Assembly (NCBI GenBank): GCA_965224205.1
Contig: CBDCYN010000023.1
Span: 310,001-374,000, forward strand
Source: CBDCYN01 sp965224205
GTDB lineage: Bacteria > Planctomycetota > Phycisphaerae > Phycisphaerales > Phycisphaeraceae
Length of the DNA stretch: 64,000 nt
Reading direction: 5' to 3'
In this document: positions 46,746-58,221 of the stretch, piece by piece
Numbering within the stretch: position 1 is the first letter of the stretch
How the letters are laid out: the number at the start of each line of letters is the position of its first letter
Program-made: the position numbers and the translations under genes
Notes under the pieces: generated by a model
Told to the model about the DNA's origin: nothing
The model's input: the letters and a program-made list of their open reading frames with translations, nothing else
The model's database searches: none

Positions 46746-47084
46746 GAACCACCCAAGTCTCGGGCACGGATACCGGTTTGGATCTGGTGGATCGCGGTTG
46801 GCAGGGGGTCAAACGGAGCGTGTCCTCAGCGTAGAGTGCACGACCTGAAGACTACGAATGATCAATCACGTTAGCGTTCGATATACCCATCCCGGATGAA
46901 ATGACGGCGTGACTCTTGTACGCGGCACAACCATTTCCGGGGTCAGATGGGTCTGCGACGCGGTATTTTGATACACGATGCGTATATAATCCGTAAAAGG
47001 TAAGCTTAACTGTCGTGTAACCGAGGTCAATCCACGGCGGTTAGCGAAAGGGAGAATGCGACGGAATGTGGTGAGAAAAATCCT
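46746..47084. other. intergenic containing repeat copy 6
   Basis: This stretch between the phosphoesterase and a small membrane gene holds the best-defined copy of the ~105-bp repeat (46881-46987) and otherwise nothing recognised. Confidence 0.5.
46881..46987 (+). repeat. copy 6 of the ~105-bp dispersed repeat, best-defined ends
   Basis: A 107-bp element. Its ends ATATACCCATCCCGGAT (46881-46897) and ATACACGATGCGTATAT (46971-46987) are imperfect inverted repeats (13 of 17 positions). Middle blocks: GACTCTTGTACGCGGCAC, CCGGGGTCAG and GCGACGCGGTATTTTGATAC. Confidence 0.8.
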
Positions 47085-47441
47085 TTGAGAAATGTAACGG
47101 CATATCCTCTTGGAGTTTTCGTCGATGCCGTGCAATCGCTGACCGGATGGATGATTTCCCTTGCGGTCACCATGGCCGTTGGCGTCTGGTTGGGCAGTAT
47201 GCTCGGCACGGGAACTACCCTCAGCTTATACAAGGCTATTTGTGTCATTGCTGCGCTACCGTTGGCATGGATGTTCTGTCCGCTGTTCGTTGTGGCGTTC
47301 GTTGTAACAGGTGCAGCGGCTTGGCTTTTACTAGTGGTTGAATCAACTTTCTTGAAGCTGGTTACCCTAGCCGTGCACCTCTTGACATGGCTAGGGGTAT
47401 GTGCGTCGGTCGTCGATCGAGATTTCCTGCTGTGGTTGTAG
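47085..47441 (+). CDS. small hydrophobic protein, unknown
   Basis: A 118-residue protein with three to four hydrophobic helices (SLTGWMISLAVTMAVGVWLG, then a pair around CVIAALPLAWMFCPLFVVAF, and LVTLAVHLLTWLGVCASVV). The start codon is TTG with no convincing ribosome-binding site; no ATG occurs in the first 15 codons. Codon use looks slightly AT-richer than in the neighbours. It may be a real membrane protein or a chance open frame; I recognise no family. A perfect palindromic element (47479) follows. Confidence 0.4.
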   Translation: MRNVTAYPLGVFVDAVQSLTGWMISLAVTMAVGVWLGSMLGTGTTLSLYKAICVIAALPLAWMFCPLFVVAFVVTGAAAWLLLVVESTFLKLVTLAVHLLTWLGVCASVVDRDFLLWL

Positions 47442-47478
47442 CAGGATGCGTATCATTTTAAAGTGTAGAAAGTGGCAG

Positions 47479-47604
47479 GTAGGCCCTGCTATTGATCTTT
47501 GAATTGTTGACTTAATTCCGAGGCTTGTCAGCAGATGGGTTTTTCAGGACCGAGCTAACTCCAGAGCAGTTAAGTCAACAATTCAAAGATCAATAGTAGC
47601 CTAC
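47479..47604. repeat. palindromic element B with 27-bp perfect arms
   Basis: A 126-bp element. Arms 47489-47515 and 47570-47596 pair perfectly over 27 bp (CTATTGATCTTTGAATTGTT in the left arm), with a further GTAGGC/GCCTAC pair outside. The centre (CTTGTCAGCAGATGGG) resembles the centre of element A. Only one copy is in the window. Confidence 0.8.
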
Positions 47605-47656
47605 TTATGACGTACATTCTTAAGCTCAAACGCAGGTTTATCGGGCATGAAATGAC

Positions 47657-48058
47657 CTACCACCACCGACCGATACTAAAACCCAGCCACGCTAGTCCCA
47701 GACCCAGGCCGTTATGAGCGATGATGACCACCATCAACCCGCTCCATTGGCCCGACCGCGATAGCTGCATGGACTCAAACGCGTAGGTCGAAAACGTCGT
47801 AAACGCCCCCAAGAAACCCGCGAAGACCACGAAGCGTAGCTCATCAGGGACCGGTCCACGTGATTCAGCGATCCGCCAGATCAGCCCGAACAGGAAGCAC
47901 CCCACCGCGTTGACGCACAGCGTGCCCCACTCGACCCCCGCCCAACCCGCCGCCCGCCGCGGCCATAGGCCGTTGACCACGCTCATCAGCGCCACCCTAG
48001 CGACCGTGCCCAGTGAACCCCCAAGGATCAACCAGCCTAACCGTTGCCCTAGATTCAT
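47657..48058 (-). CDS. crcB: CrcB-type fluoride exporter
   Basis: A 133-residue inner-membrane fluoride channel/exporter of the CrcB (Fluc) family, with four helices. Family hallmarks are visible: GGSLGTVARVAL near the start, TLCVNAVGCFLFG, and GFLGAFTTFSTYAFE with the conserved Phe and Thr pore residues. It protects against environmental fluoride. I chose the ATG at 48058 because the first helix follows closely and GGAT precedes it; the frame is open to 48094. No fluoride riboswitch signature was found in the 90 bases upstream. Confidence 0.92.
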   Translation of the reverse strand: MNLGQRLGWLILGGSLGTVARVALMSVVNGLWPRRAAGWAGVEWGTLCVNAVGCFLFGLIWRIAESRGPVPDELRFVVFAGFLGAFTTFSTYAFESMQLSRSGQWSGLMVVIIAHNGLGLGLAWLGFSIGRWW

Positions 48059-48173
48059 TGAATGGATCCCTAACGGATGGACGTGGCACTTCAAGACACC
48101 ACGATATCTCCCCCACTGTATACTCCTTTATCGAGCCCCGTCGTTCCAGAAGGACGGATGGGCGCCGGCATGA

Positions 48174-50663
48174 ATGGATAACTCTCAGCGTGATGCCCCT
48201 GGCCGATCCATCTTCATGAGTGTCAAGTACCAGAGAGTCAAGCAGGCGGATCTGCTATTGCCCACCCCTTTACGCTGGCTGACCAGGGCGTTTAGCTCGA
48301 TCACGCTAGCCGTGGTGCTACTTTCGTGTGTCGTCATGTACGGGCTGGTCGGCAGCGTGCCGATCGGGTTCCTGGCTGCGGGCGGGCTGTATGCGCTGTG
48401 CGGGCTCGCGGCGGTCCTGCCGGTGATTGGGTTCCTTGTTTATCGATACCGTCGCGTCCCATCACAAGACGCCCCGGGTTGGTCTTTGCTCGATGCCACC
48501 TTGCTGGCGTGCCTTCTCGTGCTCGGTGCTTGGCTGGGGTATACCGGCTGGACGGCCACCCGTCTATGGGCTGCCCATCACCCCTGGTTCAAGCTGCACC
48601 GGGCGACGGTGATCTACCGCTTACCCGGCCTGGAGATGACCGAGCTGGAGTTCTACTCCTGGTGGCCGTTGAAGCTGATCCTGGGCCTGTTCGTGGTCAA
48701 CATGATTTGGGCGACGATCCGTCGGATCGAGTTCAAGTTCGTCAATATCGGGGTGCTGTCCGTCCACACCGGGATCGTCTGCATCGCAGTGGGAAGCATA
48801 ATCTACGGAACGAACAAGATCGAGGGCGACATGCTCCTGTGGCGCAAAGACCTTGGAGGCCAACCGGTCGATCACTTCTACGATCAGACCACCCCCGCGA
48901 TCTACTTCACCGCCGGGGGCCAACACCTGATGCTGGGGCTCGACGACCTCCCACGGTACAACGACTACTCCCCCGCCCCCCAGACCGCTGACCACGATCC
49001 GATCCCGCACGGTTCACAGCCTGTGCCCGCGGAGGCGGCCAGCCGCCGATTGGAGATCCGGCTTCATGAAACCGAGGCATTTCAAGATTTCTTCGCCTCG
49101 CTGGGCATCGAGGTGCGAGCCACCATCCCCGGATTCATCAGCTACGGGTCGATACAACCGGCCTGGATCGACACGGGGCGGTCACCCACCGCGGGGACGG
49201 GCGACGGGTCTCGGCCAAGCCCCGGCCGAGCTGCCAACCCCGCGTTGCGCCTCGGGTTCGGGCCCGGGGATGGTGACAGCCCGATCGAGGACCTGGAAAA
49301 AATCCTTGTCGCCCGTTGGCCAGCAGGGAGGGTGATCGACGAGCCGCAGTGGGCGCTCGAGTACCTAGCGGGGCCAACCCGGCAACGGGTGGATGACCTC
49401 ATGGCCCGGTTCGACGGTCCCCACGGGTTGATCGTGGAGGTCCCCGACGCCGGGTTTTCCCGCACCCTGCCGATCGCCGCCGGTCAAGAGTACCCGCTAG
49501 GCGACACCGGGTATACGCTTAAGATCGAGGCGATCGGACCCTACGAGATGAGCTTCGCGTCACGCGGGTATGAACAGGCCAGCGACACCCGTGTCGTGGT
49601 GGCAGTCTATCGCGACAATGAGCTGCTGTTTCGACGGATCGTCATGCACCGCTACCCAGAACGGTCTCAGGATTTCACCCCCGCGCCCAACGACCCGACA
49701 GTCGGCCCGATGGGCCGTCGAAGCGACCCCGACCCCCGGCTGCGGATCGTCTACATCGACGCCACCAAACCGCAATATCGGGTCCTCTCCGACCCCAAGC
49801 TCTCCGAGATCAAGGTGCTGGCGAGGCTGCCAGACCGGCCCCCGGTGCTCACCGATCTCACCGGCGACCGGCTGCCCGTGACCAACGCGACGGACCGCGT
49901 CATGTGGGTGTACCTCAAGCAGAAGCTGCGCCAAGCTACCCGGGTGCCGATGCCCGTCATCACCCCCAAAGCCCAACGCGACCCCAAGGACGAGGGCACG
50001 TATCTCCATGCGCTGCTGCCGATGGATCTGGAGATCGCCGTCCCGCCGGGCCAAGGCGAGCGGCCGCGGGCATGGCGCCAGCGCGTGTGGCTGACCCATA
50101 TGCGATACCCCGACCTGCCCCAAGAAGGTTACCACCCGATCCGGGTGCAGGTCCCGGGTGTAGATCTGCCGGGCGGTCTAACGCTGGCGTTTAGCCGGCT
50201 GCGACGACCGTTGCCGTTCCAGGTAGCGCTGGACGGCTTCGAAATGATCCCCGTGCCCGGCACGGACATCCCGCGCGATTTTGTCGCCGACCTGTCCCTG
50301 ATGCCTGTGGGCGCCACTGCCCGCGAGTCTTCCCCGCCCCAACACGGCCAGGCCAGGCTCAACAACCCCCTGATCCATCACGGGATCAAGCTCAGCCAGA
50401 CCGGCTGGGACCCCGGCGACCGCCGCGACCCAGACCACCAGGCCAAGGACGCCCAGGGCCGATGGGTCAACCAGCAACGCTACTCGATCCTCGGCGTGGG
50501 CAACAACGTCGGGATCCGGGTGATCTTCGCGGGGGCTTGCCTCGTGGTTGCGGGGATCCCCTGGGCGTTCTACATCAAGCCGCTGTTATTGCGTCGGCGT
50601 AAACGACAGCTCCAAGCCCGGGTCTCCAACCCGTCACACCGGCATAGCCAACAAGCCGCCTGA
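48174..50663 (+). CDS. ResB-like cytochrome c biogenesis protein
   Basis: An 829-residue membrane protein related to ResB/Ccs1, which delivers heme for cytochrome c assembly. The N-terminal part has hydrophobic helices (LAVVLLSCVVMYGLVGSV, then LLACLLVLGAWLGYTGW) and the ResB-type GVLSVHTGIVCIAVGSIIYG. A large periplasmic domain (about 230-780) is followed by the closing helix (VIFAGACLVVAGIPWAFYI) and a basic tail. It is larger than typical ResB (about 450-600). The partner ResC/CcsA is not adjacent, which is unusual. ATG 48174 is the first; ATG 48216 is an alternative. Confidence 0.82.
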   Translation: MDNSQRDAPGRSIFMSVKYQRVKQADLLLPTPLRWLTRAFSSITLAVVLLSCVVMYGLVGSVPIGFLAAGGLYALCGLAAVLPVIGFLVYRYRRVPSQDAPGWSLLDATLLACLLVLGAWLGYTGWTATRLWAAHHPWFKLHRATVIYRLPGLEMTELEFYSWWPLKLILGLFVVNMIWATIRRIEFKFVNIGVLSVHTGIVCIAVGSIIYGTNKIEGDMLLWRKDLGGQPVDHFYDQTTPAIYFTAGGQHLMLGLDDLPRYNDYSPAPQTADHDPIPHGSQPVPAEAASRRLEIRLHETEAFQDFFASLGIEVRATIPGFISYGSIQPAWIDTGRSPTAGTGDGSRPSPGRAANPALRLGFGPGDGDSPIEDLEKILVARWPAGRVIDEPQWALEYLAGPTRQRVDDLMARFDGPHGLIVEVPDAGFSRTLPIAAGQEYPLGDTGYTLKIEAIGPYEMSFASRGYEQASDTRVVVAVYRDNELLFRRIVMHRYPERSQDFTPAPNDPTVGPMGRRSDPDPRLRIVYIDATKPQYRVLSDPKLSEIKVLARLPDRPPVLTDLTGDRLPVTNATDRVMWVYLKQKLRQATRVPMPVITPKAQRDPKDEGTYLHALLPMDLEIAVPPGQGERPRAWRQRVWLTHMRYPDLPQEGYHPIRVQVPGVDLPGGLTLAFSRLRRPLPFQVALDGFEMIPVPGTDIPRDFVADLSLMPVGATARESSPPQHGQARLNNPLIHHGIKLSQTGWDPGDRRDPDHQAKDAQGRWVNQQRYSILGVGNNVGIRVIFAGACLVVAGIPWAFYIKPLLLRRRKRQLQARVSNPSHRHSQQAA

Positions 50664-50818
50664 GCCCTGCGTGCCGATGACCTGAAAGAACGATCGAGAA
50701 CGATCGATGCATCGCGGATATGCTGCCACGGCGACTCGTGAATAGCGCCGAGGTGATCCTCGCCATACCGCTTCGCCACGACCGCCACGATTCATCGAGC
50801 CCCCCTGGTCGCCGCGTA

Positions 50819-51508
50819 TCAATTATGGCAGACCCCGTTGATCACGCCGTCGGGTTCCAACCGCTCGGCTAACAAAAGGGTACGACGGGTACGATGAAGG
50901 AACTCTTCCAACCAAACCGCTCGGGCGACGATATCAGGCTCCGCGAGCATCGCGTACCGCTGTTGCATATCGTTGCAGATCGTGATACTCGCCAGGTCGA
51001 TCAGGGTCGACATGGGGATCTCCTCGCTAAGCCAATGGTGGATAGCGCAGACGCTGGTCAGCTGCCCGAGTACCGTGTCGGCCAGGAGCCGTTCGATCCG
51101 TCGGCGGGTTGGGGCCATCTCCGCCTCAGGCGGTGCGTGACCCTCAGTCGGGTTCACCACGGCTATGCGGTAGGGGCCACCGGCCAATTCACGCACCAGC
51201 CGGGCACGGCAGATGCCCTGAAGCAGCAGCTGCTCCGCCCCCCCGTCCAGCGCCTTGTGGCGGGCAGCGTACGCGATACAGACATGGGGACGGACCGGCG
51301 GGTAGTCGCGCCAGCGACCGGACCACGCGTCAAGTTCGGGCACCGCCAACGCGATCAGGCCCGCGGCCTGGATCGTATCCCTGGCCATCTTCCGGCAGCG
51401 AGGGTCATGGAGGTGTAACTGCACGGTCGCGTGTGGCAGCGGCACACCTTCTGTAACGGGCAGCAGCGGCATCGGCTGGGAAAAGTTAATGGCGAGCTTT
51501 CTGAGCAT
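50819..51508 (-). CDS. LON N-terminal-domain protein
   Basis: A 229-residue cytoplasmic protein that resembles the substrate-binding N-terminal domain of Lon protease without the ATPase and protease parts. The opening PMPLLPVTEGVPLPHATVQLHLHD, the middle YPPVRPHVCIAYAARH and the helical second half fit this stand-alone family. Such proteins may bind substrates or act in stress responses; no activity is established. Start chosen at ATG 51508 with AAAAAGAAG upstream. It is preceded by repeat copy 7 and by a gene-poor stretch. Confidence 0.8.
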   Translation of the reverse strand: MLRKLAINFSQPMPLLPVTEGVPLPHATVQLHLHDPRCRKMARDTIQAAGLIALAVPELDAWSGRWRDYPPVRPHVCIAYAARHKALDGGAEQLLLQGICRARLVRELAGGPYRIAVVNPTEGHAPPEAEMAPTRRRIERLLADTVLGQLTSVCAIHHWLSEEIPMSTLIDLASITICNDMQQRYAMLAEPDIVARAVWLEEFLHRTRRTLLLAERLEPDGVINGVCHN

Positions 51509-51618
51509 GATCGTCTTCTTTTTATAAAGGACCCCGATATCCTTCGCCCATCAACCCTATCTGGTCACGCGCGTGCGGGGTTGACCGCGCGCGGGGCTTG
51601 TTTCTTAAATCAAGGCAT

Positions 51619-51728
51619 CTATCCACCCCGGGTGCAATCATGGCATGATTCGCGGACGCGGGCGGGCTATTTTTCGGTGTCCAGCGTTTGCCCGACGCGG
51701 TATGTTGATACGCGACCCGTGTATCCGG
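51619..51728 (+). repeat. copy 7 of the ~105-bp dispersed repeat
   Basis: Well matched in its right half: TTTCGGTGTCCAGCG, CCCGACGCGGTATG and TTGATACGCGA. The left half is recognisable from CACCCCGGGTG and CATGATTCGCGGACGCG. It lies upstream of the LON-domain gene. Confidence 0.65.
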
Positions 51729-52224
51729 CTTTCTATCGACTTACTGAATCAAAGGCTGCGCGTCGATTCGATACCTTGAGAAGCTTCTGACGCACAGATA
51801 CCTGATCCTCCCTACGCCTGTGAGATTGACAACGAGCACCATGCCGCCGACGGCTGGTACGGGTCCCCATCATCACTGCGCATGAGACACTCTTTTTTCT
51901 CATCCTAATCAGAGAACCGCAGGTCGCCGTCAGGCCTTATACCCGTCCGCGACAAAAAGGCCGCGTAAAGTTAGTCATTGATCCAGATTGATTTTTCGAG
52001 GAGATTTCATGAGGGTGCGCCATTAACACAATCACGATCAAGTCTCGCCCGAAGTAGCAATCTGGACGAACCACTAGATCTTGCCCTCAGAACGCCTTTG
52101 GGCATTCCATGCCTCAGGGGAAGAAAGTCGAAGTACTGGGATGCCCCTAGATAAAGGGCCACCCGTCTTGTATTAGTTGTTCCCTGGATCCAGTGGAACC
52201 TAACACCTTTTATCGCTTAATCTC

Positions 52225-52290
52225 GTTATGGCTCCAACCGGTTTATTAGATCCACGGGTCCGCAACACCACGGATCGGGTTGGCCATAAC
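52225..52290. repeat. 66-bp imperfect hairpin
   Basis: Outer arms GTTATGGCTCCAACC and GGTTGGCCATAAC pair with small bulges, and inside them GATCC pairs with GGATC. It may be another small palindromic element or a transcription-end structure. Only one copy was seen. Confidence 0.4.
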
Positions 52291-52451
52291 ATGAGGACAT
52301 ACCCTGCTTCTGGGATCCACCGGGGCCATTGCGAAAGCAATGCTTCAGATCACCCCGTCAAACCCACATCGTAACTATATCCGTGCCATCCCCGTTCGGC
52401 TATTCTCAAGAGCAGAAATTTTTCCCCCATAAACTTCTACTTTTCTACGTT

Positions 52452-53450
52452 TCAGATCTTGGGGTCGAAAGGCTCGTGCGGAGGATCGACGCGCGGCGCG
52501 GCCGGCACAGAGTCTTTGGCGCGGCCACGTTTCTGGGAGCTGACCTTCAGCTGTGGCGGCTTCATCGTCACCGTGTGGTACGGGGGGACCGACCCCGTGA
52601 GGAAAACCGACCCGCCGATCGTCGTGCCCCGACCGATCACCGTGCTACCCCCGAGGATGATCGCCCCGCCATAGATCGTCACGTCGTCCTCGATCGTCGG
52701 GTGGCGTTTGCGCCCACGCCAAGCCTGCCCGCCCTTGGTCGACAACGCGCCCAGGGTCACCCCCTGATAAATCTTCACCCGGTCTCCGATGATGGTGGTC
52801 TCCCCGATGACCACCCCGGTGCCGTGGTCGAGGAAAAACGACTGCCCGATCGTCGCCCCGGGGTGGATGTCGATCCCCGTCTCGTTGTGCACGTACTCGC
52901 TCATGATCCGCGGGATCAGCGGGATCTTCATCTTCCACAACTCATGGGCGATCCGATGGACCATGATCGCGTCGATCCCGGGATAGCAGAAGATGGTTTC
53001 GTCCACATTATGGGCCGCCGGGTCGCCCTCAAACGCGGCCCGCACGTCCAGCCCCAGCGCCCGGCGCAATAACGGGACACGCTCTAGAATCGCCATCGTG
53101 GTCGCGGCGGCTTGCTGGTCGCACCACGACCCGTCGTGCCGCTGGGCTTCATCCTCGACCCGGTCGTTCTGGTACTGCAACGCTTCACGGACCTGCTCGT
53201 AAAGCAGGTGGCGAACCTGGTGCAGCAGCTGATCGGTGTGGTCGTGGATGGTTTGAGACGTCAGCCGATGATCGTCGAAAAAACCCGGGAACATCACCCG
53301 GCGAAGCAGCTCGATCAGCTCGACCGTCTTGCTGCGGCTGGGCAGAAACGTTGAGTCGAGGTGGCTGATCACCGGGTCGGCGACGTAGCTATCAACAACC
53401 CGTTCCACCAGCTCGGTCAGCGGGCGTGAGGTGACGATCGTGGGTTCCAT
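52452..53450 (-). CDS. serine O-acetyltransferase (EpsC/CysE type)
   Basis: A 332-residue enzyme that acetylates serine, the first step of cysteine synthesis. The N-terminal helical domain (about 1-180) is followed by the left-handed beta-helix of hexapeptide repeats with the signature GIDIHPGATIG, HGTGVVIGET and IYQGVTLGA. The C-terminal tail (about 290-332) is basic and low-complexity (KKRGRAKDS region). ATG 53450 has AGGA seven bases upstream. A structured RNA with its own terminator lies 140 bases upstream on the same strand and could act as a regulator. With sat at 41307 it covers parts of sulfur assimilation. Confidence 0.9.
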   Translation of the reverse strand: MEPTIVTSRPLTELVERVVDSYVADPVISHLDSTFLPSRSKTVELIELLRRVMFPGFFDDHRLTSQTIHDHTDQLLHQVRHLLYEQVREALQYQNDRVEDEAQRHDGSWCDQQAAATTMAILERVPLLRRALGLDVRAAFEGDPAAHNVDETIFCYPGIDAIMVHRIAHELWKMKIPLIPRIMSEYVHNETGIDIHPGATIGQSFFLDHGTGVVIGETTIIGDRVKIYQGVTLGALSTKGGQAWRGRKRHPTIEDDVTIYGGAIILGGSTVIGRGTTIGGSVFLTGSVPPYHTVTMKPPQLKVSSQKRGRAKDSVPAAPRVDPPHEPFDPKI

Positions 53451-53579
53451 CAAAAATTCCTAAACGCATCGCGGATCCAAGAACCGTGTCGGTGATCCTG
53501 CTTCCCACGGGCCCCCGGGGACGGTCGCCCCGCGTCCGAGGGTCATGACGTCATCGCACCCGTCACTCCACCCGGGATG

Positions 53580-53830
53580 AGTCTATCCAATAAAAACGGC
53601 CCGCCTTCACGCGAGCCGCTTGAGTTTCCGATCACTGACCGCCCGGACGCAGGCCCGGCCGACGGACTTGCTCGAACCCCAGGTCTAGGTGGGTGCGTTG
53701 CCGAGTCGTCCCGGCCTTCCACTCGTAGGAGGCTTGGCCTTCGCGCCCAACGCCGCTCCCTTGGGGTCTGCATCGGTTCGAGCAAAACCGGCGTCGACCG
53801 AACCCTCGGGCGGTAAGCAATCTTCACTTA
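53580..53830 (-). ncRNA. candidate rod-shaped RNA with terminator
   Basis: On the minus strand the DNA folds into a long rod: TTGCTCGAACC pairs with GGTTCGAGCAA (53668-53678 and 53775-53785), CGACG with CGTCG outside them, GCGTTG with CAACGC inside, and a GGCC-closed apical loop. A T-tailed hairpin ends the transcript at 53592. The topology (rod with interrupted stems, about 200 nt) recalls 6S RNA, but I could not match conserved 6S bases. It could instead be a leader of the serine acetyltransferase gene downstream. The 5' end is a guess. Confidence 0.4.
53592..53618 (-). terminator. intrinsic terminator, minus strand
   Basis: CGGCCCGC (53597-53604) pairs with GCGAGCCG (53611-53618) with one wobble around a six-base loop. 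On the minus strand it is followed by five T. It lies upstream of the serine acetyltransferase start, so it ends a short upstream transcript or is an attenuator. Confidence 0.75.
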
Positions 53831-54218
53831 TCAAGGCCATCTGATGACCTTATTTACATTATATCCGGTTGGGGGGGTTCGACCAATTTTCAAAAATCCC
53901 CCCTATAAACCAAGTATCGTCCAACGCCCCGGCCACGCGACCTCAAGTCGTGTCGCTTGGTGGTAAACCGCGAAGGCCCCTTTAACGCGGAAGCAAAAAA
54001 AATCGATCATTCCCCGGAAAGATCTCGAGGTTCGGCTCGTACTAATAGTAACGGGTCGGCCCTCACGGCAGGCCGGCCACGTGTCGCGTATCTGTCGCGT
54101 ATCTAATGACCGCGTCAGGGGGCGTTACGGACCCCACCAGGAACCTTGCCGCGTAAAAAAATCGTGTTGCAATTTGATCCGGGATTGGTGAAAAGGACGA
54201 GGGTCATCGCTGGGTGGC

Positions 54219-57989
<3,771 letters not shown>

Positions 57990-58221
57990 AACGAGGACGA
58001 TGCATCGTGACGTCTTCCCGGTAGGCAGGCCAAATGAACTGCGTGGAACATACTCCTCTTCGAGGAACGCCGGGACCAATAGACCCATCTTGAACGAACT
58101 GGCAGCGTGATTCTTGTACGCGGTACGATCATCCCCAGGGTCGATCGTATCCCCCACGTGGTCGTTCGATACGCGATGCGTTAGATAGCGGCTTAACTTA
58201 ACAATCGAAACGGACACAGTG
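57990..58221. other. convergent intergenic with repeat copy 8
   Basis: Short region between the kinase and the end of the first membrane/spermidine-synthase-like gene. It consists largely of copy 8 of the dispersed repeat. Confidence 0.5.
58078..58188 (+). repeat. copy 8 of the ~105-bp dispersed repeat
   Basis: Recognised from ATAGACCCATCTTGAAC, GCAGCGTGATTCTTGTACGC, CCACGTGGTCGTTCGATACGC and GATGCGTTAGATAG. It lies between two convergent genes, where it can disturb neither promoter. Confidence 0.65.

Larger units (their letters stand above)
51509..52451. other. gene-poor stretch with repeat copy 7 and a hairpin
   Basis: About 940 bases without a supported gene. It holds copy 7 of the dispersed repeat (51619-51728) and an imperfect 66-bp hairpin (52225-52290). 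A GAGGAG ribosome-binding-like sequence precedes an ATG at about 52009, but the frame stops after five codons (MRVRH), so this is at most a leader peptide or decayed start. Confidence 0.5.
53451..54218. other. intergenic with a structured RNA and the kinase upstream region
   Basis: About 770 bases between the serine acetyltransferase start and the Ser/Thr kinase start. The left half holds the rod-like RNA candidate (53580-53830). The remainder (53840-54215) is lower in GC in places and contains no gene; promoters for both genes are presumably here. Confidence 0.5.

Noticed and set aside
46866..47135. Open frame running through repeat copy 6 with similarity to a frame in copy 5
   Set aside because: The protein similarity follows from the shared DNA repeat; other copies have stops in the same frame, so it is not a conserved peptide.
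48059..48150. Fluoride riboswitch ahead of crcB
   Set aside because: The region was read for the conserved crcB-motif blocks and they are not present.
53577..53816. 79-codon plus-strand frame upstream of the serine acetyltransferase
   Set aside because: It coincides with a strongly paired structure and a terminator on the other strand; an RNA explanation fits better.
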